In this document: piece after piece, positions 58,046 through 64,000 of the stretch | Numbering within the stretch: the stretch's first letter is position 1 | Layout: every line of letters begins with the position of its first letter | NCBI RefSeq assembly: GCF_004011695.2 | Contig: NC_082418.1 | Coordinates: 496,001-560,000 of the forward strand | Source of the DNA: Ascochyta rabiei | Lineage: Eukaryota > Ascomycota > Dothideomycetes > Pleosporales > Didymellaceae | Reading direction: 5' to 3' | DNA: 64,000 nucleotides | The notes under the pieces: model-generated | What the model was told of the DNA's origin: nothing | Seen by the model: the letters and a program-made list of their open reading frames with translations, nothing else | Database searches by the model: none | Program-made: the position numbers and the translations under genes

Positions 58046-60919
58046 ATGTCCGTGCCAGACTTTGACGCCCAGCTCTTGATTCCGGATAACAATGCATCGC
58101 ACCAGCAATTGGCTGGCCTGATTGCTGCTGGCGGCTTCACTGGCGCAGGTCTACCCGATACTGCCCACCGATATCTGGACGTGTTTTGCAACAAGAGCTA
58201 TTCGAACAGTCGCCGGAGATGGGCTGGAATCGCGCTAGCAGGCATGATGCGCGCGTCTGCAAGTGTCGTTCAGCGTCTGAAGAAGCTAGCACAGGGGCTG
58301 CCTCGACTTGGTGCTGTGATTCTCGACCAGAACGAGAGTGAGGAACGCAGAATCATCGCCGGTCTCATTATACGACAGGGACTCGAGGCAAGCGTCGACT
58401 TTGCAGACTTCTGGGAGTCAGACAAGGTGTTGCACAGTGCACCCAACTTCCCGAGGGACGCTGGAGAGCACTGGATGGGCCACTTTCAGACCTATCTGGA
58501 CACTCTGGGCAGTCTCGCGCTTGCGAATCTCAACGACGATCCGCTGATACTGTATCCGATGGCTCTTTCCGCCAGCGACGGTTTCCAATGGACTGGCACT
58601 TCCGCGGTTGCCATTGTCGAGAGGGATTTGCTGACGATTGTCGTGTCTGACTCGACGCTTACCGAAAACCAATTCATCGATATACCAATCAGCCACATCA
58701 AGGACACGAGCTTACAGCAGGACTCTCCACACGAAAGCCAAGAGGGGCGGTCCGGACACAAGATGCACGCCCTGGTCATCAACTTGCAGGCCAAATCAAT
58801 GACTTACCGTCTGAACTCATCCGACCGTCAGGGTTCCGAGTTCAAAGTGTCGTTTCTCAGCCACGAAGATGCAGACGAATTTGAGGTTGGGATTTGTGAT
58901 GCTCGCAAGACGGCCCACGCTACGACAACAGCTGCGACCGATTCAACAGTTTCCAGCAGTTCCCCCGCCTCTCAGCGAGGCACCGACATTGTATCCTCAT
59001 CCAAACAGCAAGAAGATAGTCCTGACGATCCGGAAGTCGACGCTATAGACGAGTCGCCAGATCAGCCGATAGAGAAACAGAGCCCAACACAACATGCCCA
59101 GGATAAAGGCAAGGGAAAGCTGCCGAAGATCTCGTACGCTACGAAGCAGAAGGTCAAACAGCTGCCACCGGGCAGGTCCAAGGCTACGAGAAGCCGGCCA
59201 TCTACGAAAGCAAAACCCGTCGTCTACCAAGATGAAGACGACGACGACGACGAAGAAACGTCAGAAGACGAGTATGATCTCCAGTCAAAAGTACCTGCGC
59301 ACAGCATCACAGGTCATGGTACGGGGAGGAAGCCACTGGGTCGACGTAAACCAAACATCGAAGACGACGAGTTTGTTCCTGCGGCGTCGAAAGCAAAGCC
59401 CAAGACGGCCAAGCGAAAGAGGGGCTCGAGCGATGCCGGTGACAATCGGCCGAAGAAGAAGACGCAGACCAAGACAGGTGATGTTAAGCAGGAGATGAAA
59501 GCGCTGGATGGTGCGCAGGCCAAACCAGCTCGAGCCCGCAAACCGATGAAGCAGTCGACTCAGCACAATCTGCAGAATGAGGCTTCGTCACGTCACTCGC
59601 TGATCGGGGGATTGCTAAACTCCAAAAGCCCCAGCAAAGCATCTGCTCCTGCATTCAAGAAGCCAGGCCAGCCTGCGTCAACGCCAGGTAGAGCAAGAGC
59701 TCAGCCTGCCCGAACTACGCCCAAGCCGCAAACACCCGTCGAGATGCAGGACGATGTCGACTTGCCCGTCTGCATTGCTTCGTCTACACCGAGTAGTCGG
59801 GCGATGCATGAGGATGACTTTGGTGTCCACAGTACTCCAGCAAACAGCGAGATCCTCTCGAGCAACAGCAAACGAGTGCCTGACTCGCCGCATGCCGAGT
59901 CTACAGCCATCTCTGGACACGCCAACCGCGACGACGTCCACAGGGAGAAGAGGATGGGAGAGCTGGAGATGGCACGGAGCGACCCGTTCAAGCAACGCCA
60001 AGCAAGCCAGAAGATCAGCTCCTTCACCCGCAAGCTGACTGGAGAGAGCGTTACCAACGACGGGCTCGACCTGGTAGACGAAGAGCCCGTCGACGCGACT
60101 CATGAGTTGAAGGTCAGTCTGGCGAACCAACCACTGCTGAGGCAAAGCCCAAGCGTGTCGAAGCACCGCACGGATGTTCAGAGCGGACCGCACATGCAGA
60201 GCGCAGCCGCACGGATCAGGGGATTGCAGAGTCTGTCCGTTAAGATGAGCGAAGCACGGGGAGCAGCCGCTACCTCGCACAGTGAGACGGCGCGTAAGAC
60301 GGACATGGCACAAGACAGTCGGTATCGCCGACGCGCACAGGATGGTAATAGGGCACGAGCAAACGACGCCATCATGTCTGGTCCTCACGAAGCAGTCGAG
60401 GACACGCTAGCCGACGTGCAAGACCAAGGCGAAGTGGAGGGCGATAATACGCTTGTCGGGGAAGAGATGGAGCTGCCTAATCAGTACGGCAGCAAGGCAT
60501 CTGAGCTACACTTCCGATCGTCGCCCCCCATGCCAGACTCGTCGAGCGTTGTCGGGGGTTTGTCGGATGAGTCTGAAGCCGAGGCAGAAGCGTCGCCCCC
60601 CACGTCGGGCGCAGACGAGGTGGAGTGGGAGGCAGCGCTCGAGCCACACCAGCGGGCGCTTCACGAGCAGCTGGTGCGGACGTCGAAGCGCGTGGTGCGC
60701 CACATTGTGGACAACGAGACGGCCGTGATGGAGATTGCAGACGTGTTTGGCGATGATGGAGTGCGCGTGGTCGACGTGCTCCTCGAGCGGCAGGGTGTAG
60801 CGTGTGCCGAGGCGTTTGAGGGCCTGGAGAGCAAGCGACGAGGGTTGTTGGAGGAGCTGACGGGTGCGTCGCGGAGCTTGAAGGCGGCGAGGCAGCAGGT
60901 CAAGAGGGGTGATGTTTGA
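58046..60919 (+). CDS. Large nuclear-type protein with helical N-domain, PH-like segment and C-terminal coiled coil; candidate meiotic axis protein
   Basis: Single exon; the first ATG in an open frame that extends further upstream is at 58046, giving 957 residues. Residues about 1-170 are helical and repeat-like (QQLAGLIAAGGFTGAGLP, RRWAGIALAGMMRASAS, ERRIIAGLIIRQGLEA). About 180-300 alternate in beta-type stretches (WTGTSAVAIVERDLLTIVVS, FIDIPISHIKDTSL, ALVINLQAKSMTYRLN, FKVSFLSHEDADEFEVGI), resembling a PH-like domain of the Spt16M type. About 310-870 is disordered with many Lys/Arg/Glu/Asp and Ser-Pro sites and nuclear-localisation-like runs (AKRKRGSSD, RPKKKTQ). The last 80 residues are a helix (HEQLVRTSKRVVRHIVDNET, LKAARQQVKRGDV). 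This order equals that of Red1, SYCP2 and ASY3. No motif proves it; chromatin factor of another kind remains possible. Confidence 0.8.
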   Translation: MSVPDFDAQLLIPDNNASHQQLAGLIAAGGFTGAGLPDTAHRYLDVFCNKSYSNSRRRWAGIALAGMMRASASVVQRLKKLAQGLPRLGAVILDQNESEERRIIAGLIIRQGLEASVDFADFWESDKVLHSAPNFPRDAGEHWMGHFQTYLDTLGSLALANLNDDPLILYPMALSASDGFQWTGTSAVAIVERDLLTIVVSDSTLTENQFIDIPISHIKDTSLQQDSPHESQEGRSGHKMHALVINLQAKSMTYRLNSSDRQGSEFKVSFLSHEDADEFEVGICDARKTAHATTTAATDSTVSSSSPASQRGTDIVSSSKQQEDSPDDPEVDAIDESPDQPIEKQSPTQHAQDKGKGKLPKISYATKQKVKQLPPGRSKATRSRPSTKAKPVVYQDEDDDDDEETSEDEYDLQSKVPAHSITGHGTGRKPLGRRKPNIEDDEFVPAASKAKPKTAKRKRGSSDAGDNRPKKKTQTKTGDVKQEMKALDGAQAKPARARKPMKQSTQHNLQNEASSRHSLIGGLLNSKSPSKASAPAFKKPGQPASTPGRARAQPARTTPKPQTPVEMQDDVDLPVCIASSTPSSRAMHEDDFGVHSTPANSEILSSNSKRVPDSPHAESTAISGHANRDDVHREKRMGELEMARSDPFKQRQASQKISSFTRKLTGESVTNDGLDLVDEEPVDATHELKVSLANQPLLRQSPSVSKHRTDVQSGPHMQSAAARIRGLQSLSVKMSEARGAAATSHSETARKTDMAQDSRYRRRAQDGNRARANDAIMSGPHEAVEDTLADVQDQGEVEGDNTLVGEEMELPNQYGSKASELHFRSSPPMPDSSSVVGGLSDESEAEAEASPPTSGADEVEWEAALEPHQRALHEQLVRTSKRVVRHIVDNETAVMEIADVFGDDGVRVVDVLLERQGVACAEAFEGLESKRRGLLEELTGASRSLKAARQQVKRGDV

Positions 60920-61332
60920 GACGACGGGTCTTTGATCAGGACGACGGGTCTTTGATCAGGACGACGGGTCTTTGATCAGGACGACAGGTCTTTATTCAGC
61001 ACGATGGGTCTTTATTCAGGATAAACGGCTAGGGTAGGTGACGGTCTTTGTTCAGGACGATACGATGAGATGTGTTCGTTCAAGGCGATATGTCATGCAT
61101 GGATGGCGTTATCTGGTGATGATAGCCCCGAGGTAGCCAATCAATAGTCTTCTACGTAATCTTACGCTAGATACTACATGGAGACATGGTTACGGAGCAT
61201 GGCAATCCACACATGGTATTGCATGAACAAACCACGACGGCCATGGCACGGTAGAATCGAAGCCTGTCTCCACGGTACACGTACCTGTACGATGGACGCA
61301 GCTTGCGGACTGCCCGGATTTGTGGACTCCGG

Positions 61333-61476
61333 CGTCGACGTGTACTCAGACGTCAATGTGTACTTAGACGTCAATGTGTATTCAGACGTCAATGTGTACT
61401 TAGACGTCAATGTGTACTTAGACGTCAATGTGTACTCAGACGTCAACGTGTACTCAGACGTCAATGTGTACTTAGA
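61333..61476. repeat. 18 bp tandem repeat, eight copies
   Basis: Unit CGTCAATGTGTACTTAGA with C/T and A/G variants; the period is exact. As 18 is a multiple of three, the plus strand reads DVNVYL and the minus strand YTLTSK repeats. Confidence 0.95.
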
Positions 61477-62569
61477 CGAGGCTGAGAAGCGAATTGTGGA
61501 ATTCACGCTCGCCACACAGACAGATCGCCGGCCTCGACGATGAGCGTCGCAGCCAAGGCAAGGCAAGGCAAGGCAAGGCAAGGCAAGGCAAAACAGGCGC
61601 TGGACACAGGCTGCTGCACTCGCTGGCACGGCGGCTGCAGAGGCGCTGGGGGAGTCTGGGCGCTGTCGACGCGGCGGCTGGCGTTGGATCAGTCGATGAC
61701 GGTGTTGCATCTTTGCTTTTCTGGCGAGTGGGCTGGCGGTAAAATAGCAATGCATCTTCGCTTTGCTGGTAAGTGGGCTGGCGGTAAATCAGGTAATCAC
61801 GGCAATGCATCTTCGCTTTTCGGGTAAGTGGGCTGGCGGTAAATCAGTCAATCACGGCGATGCATGTTTCCTTTTCTGGTGAGTGACCTGGCGCTGGGCA
61901 GGTACCGTCGTGGTTATTGTTGTTGTTCTTCTTGTTGTTCTTGTTGTTCTCGTTGTTCTCGTTGTTCTCGTTGTTGTTGGCGTGACTGCAGCCTCGTCAC
62001 ACAACGCGCTGATGGTTTGGACTGGACTAGACCGGACTGGACAGGACTGGACAGGACTAGACCGCACTGGACTAGACTGGACAGGACTGTGCGCGTGGAT
62101 CTATGAGACTATGAGAGACGAGACGAGATGCAACTGCCTATACTGTACTGCTCTGTTACTGTTAGCAGCAGCCGCTCTTCGGACCGACTCGCATACGGGC
62201 CGGAGTGTCGAGAGTCGCGGCGAATGAGCGGGCAGGCGGTGGGGCAGGAGACCCGGGGGAGTGGTTCGTCGCTCAAAACGAATGCACGGCTGCGACTGCT
62301 CGCTGTTCTCCGTGCGTGAGTTGGACCCGGCTGGTAGGTCTGCCCCTCCCTCGGCGAGCGCGCACAAGACGATGCAGGATGCAGGATGTTGTGCGGCCGG
62401 CGACGAGGCGGTTCTGCGAGTTGCTCGCGTCTACACTCTCGCTCTTCACGCACTTGATCGTCAGTGGCCCCGTTGAGCAAGAGCAGGCGCCGGCGCGTGC
62501 ATCAGGCTGGATGGATGGCGTGCAACGTCTGTTACCGCCAGCGCTTGGAGTGGATATGGGTGGCAGTGA

Positions 62570-62715
62570 ATGTGGAAATGGATGTGGAAATGGATGTGGA
62601 AATGGATGTGGAAATGGATGTGGAAATGGATGTGGAAATGGATGTGGAAATGGATGTGGAAATGGATGTGGAAATGGATGTGGAAATGGATGTGGATATG
62701 AATGTGGATATGAAT
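62570..62715. repeat. 12 bp tandem repeat, about eleven copies
   Basis: Unit GTGGAAATGGAT, drifting to GTGGATATGAAT at the right end. It reads Val-Glu-Met-Asp on the plus strand. Confidence 0.95.
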
Positions 62716-63482
62716 GTGGACGTGGATGTGGCAGCGGCAGCAGCGTATCGCCCTCGAACAGCGCGAGCCGGGCCCGGTGCTTGGTGCTCGGTGCTCACTC
62801 AGTGCTGTCGAGCGTCGAGCTGTCAGTGTCGAGGCCGTCGAGGGTGATGGGGTGCGTGCTGGGCGGGCGCGTGATTGGCCGGGGCACGCTTAGCGCAGGC
62901 CGGCGCCAGGATGCCAGGATGCCAGGATGCCAGGTTGCCAGGATGGGCGTGGACTCGACGAGCACGACCACTGCCCTTGGCGTGCATTCGATCCCGCCGC
63001 GCTGGACAGCAAAATCGAGAGCGAAAGCCATGTTGCCAGTGTCAGTTCCCAGTCCTCCGTCCAAGTCGCCCATTACTGCTTCCCGTTGCTGCTTCCCGTT
63101 GCTGCTTCCCGTTGCTTGTCTTCAATCTCGGCTCTTCCCTCTCTGCTCCTCCCTCCGTGCTCCTCCCTCTCTGCTCTTCCTTCTCTGCTCTTCGTCCTCA
63201 GTCCCTGGTCTCAGTCCCTGGTCTCAGTCCCTGGTCTCGTCCTCCCTCCTGCCTCGATGCCAGCCTTGCGCGGACCGTGTGCCCCCCAGACTGCCTCGAC
63301 TGACGTCTAACGGCCTTGCCCTCGCCGAAGCCCGCACCACCCACGCCTGCGCCCACACCTGCGCCCTCGACACCCTTTGCCCTCGACGGCGCTCACTCGC
63401 TGCACCCCAGTCCCCTCTCGCAGCCATCGGCCGTCTCGCAGCCCTCGGCCCTCTCTCTCCTGTCTGCCTCCGCCCCGCGGCC

Positions 63483-64000
63483 ATGCTGAAGCCTGACACG
63501 CCTGCCCGTGACGCCAAACCGCTCGACGCCGACACCGCTGCCCCCGCCTCTCCCCTGGCCCGCGTCATGCGCGAGTTCGAGCAGCTCGTCCTGGACTTTG
63601 AGCGCGGCCTGCAGCGCTCGCTCGCCGACCCCTGCCCCGCCCCCCTCGCGCCTGCCTACGACGCCCACGACGCCCACGACATCCGCCGCGAGGCCTGCCG
63701 CCTGGCCATCTCGGACCTCAGCGACACGTACGCCCGCAAACACATCCGCTGCTCGCTGCACGCTGCTGAGGCCGAGGGCAAGCGCGTCGAGGAGCAGCTG
63801 CACCAACGCGACCGCCAACGCAACCGCGACCGCGCCCTCGCCCTCGACACCGCCGACGACGCCCTCGGCATCCACCACGGCTACTTCCGCCTTTACTCGA
63901 CCGAGCTGTTCGACCTGCTCGGCCAGCCCACCGACCTGCGCTTCGGCACCCTGCGCTTCCACAAGCACGCAGACAATGTACACAACACCCACCCATACCA
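63483..64000 (+). CDS. 5' part of an unidentified GC-rich gene, truncated by the window edge
   Basis: An open frame from ATG 63483 to the last base encodes at least 172 residues. Codon use is strongly biased to C/G at third positions (mostly GCC, GAC, CTC, CGC), as in other real genes here, which supports coding. Visible parts: a helical segment [39 protein letters not shown], a charged stretch with [20 protein letters not shown], then [20 protein letters not shown]. No domain is recognised. A possible donor GTACAC at 63978 would end the exon. No signal peptide is present at the start. Minus-strand open frames over the same bases are mirror artefacts of the GC bias. Confidence 0.6.
   Translation, partial: MLKPDTPARDAKPLDADTAAPASPLARVMREFEQLVLDFERGLQRSLADPCPAPLAPAYDAHDAHDIRREACRLAISDLSDTYARKHIRCSLHAAEAEGKRVEEQLHQRDRQRNRDRALALDTADDALGIHHGYFRLYSTELFDLLGQPTDLRFGTLRFHKHADNVHNTHPY

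Larger units (their letters stand above)
60920..63482. repeat. Minisatellite island with at least eight unrelated tandem repeats
   Basis: No gene is supported in 2.5 kb. In order: a 20 bp repeat GACGACGGGTCTTTGATCAG (five copies, 60920-61019); an 18 bp repeat CGTCAATGTGTACTTAGA (eight copies, 61333-61476); AGGCA units (61553-61596); about three copies of a 55-60 bp unit with TGGCGGTAAATCA (61695-61870); a GTTGTTCTT/GTTCTC tract (61915-61980); a GGACTGGACTAGACC tract (62020-62088); the 12 bp repeat GTGGAAATGGAT (about 11 copies, 62570-62715); GCCAGGAT units (62905-62942); and CTTCCCGTTGCTG and CAGTCCCTGGTCT units (63078-63238). Their open frames are artefacts of composition. The right end is CT-rich and probably the promoter of the gene starting at 63483. 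Confidence 0.9.

Noticed and set aside
61174..62848. Repetitive ORFs such as YTLTSE and VEMD repeats as surface-protein genes.
   Set aside because: They come from tandem repeats whose period is a multiple of three, are open on both strands, and lack any non-repeat domain or signal peptide.

Overview
This is a stretch of a filamentous ascomycete (Pezizomycotina) chromosome, most likely a dothideomycete. The case rests on short GT-AG introns of about 44-90 bp in most genes, HET-domain and FluG/DUF3435 relics, a Fot1/pogo-type transposon with RIP-like decay (C-to-T at CpA, loss of GC, many in-frame stops), a fungal CYP51, and fungal-only families such as DUF3074 and DUF3140. The class assignment is inference from gene content; no search was run. 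Splice sites were read by eye: each multi-exon model below keeps frame across every junction and follows the family sequence as remembered, but no transcript supports them.

Left part (1-11.2 kb) is accessory DNA: the 3' part of an APH-type phosphotransferase gene, a decayed DUF3435/FluG recombinase-like relic, a small secreted SnoaL-like protein gene, a broken HET-domain gene, a three-exon DUF3140 gene, and a 2.57 kb Fot1-like DNA transposon carrying perfect 40 bp terminal inverted repeats, a RIP-decayed transposase and a nested 434 bp MITE.

Middle part (12.4-51.9 kb) is dense housekeeping DNA: a sugar transporter, an M50B-like membrane protease, a 1548-residue Q/P-rich coiled-coil protein, a DUF3074 START-like protein, a SAM+HMG-box protein, LSM5 (six tiny exons), a WRN-type 3'-5' exonuclease, DGAT2, an STK19 homologue, an anion:cation symporter-family transporter, RRS1 and mitochondrial ribosomal mS29 (divergent), ATG10 and a Chk2/Rad53-type kinase (divergent), CYP51/ERG11, a nitronate monooxygenase, MSH4 and the ribosome-assembly factor RSA4/NLE1.

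Right part (51.9-64 kb) is sparse and rich in minisatellites. It holds a 60-residue membrane protein gene, a broken DHA2-type efflux transporter, a 957-residue protein whose layout (helical N-terminus, PH-like segment, long disordered middle, C-terminal helix) suggests a meiotic axis core protein of the Red1/SYCP2 type, a 2.5 kb island of different tandem repeats, and the start of a GC-rich gene that runs off the window.

Several genes act in genome maintenance (WRN-like exonuclease, STK19, Chk2, MSH4 and possibly the axis protein). Ribosome production is also well represented (RRS1, RSA4, mS29). Nothing shows that these neighbours are co-regulated, apart from the shared divergent promoters noted below.
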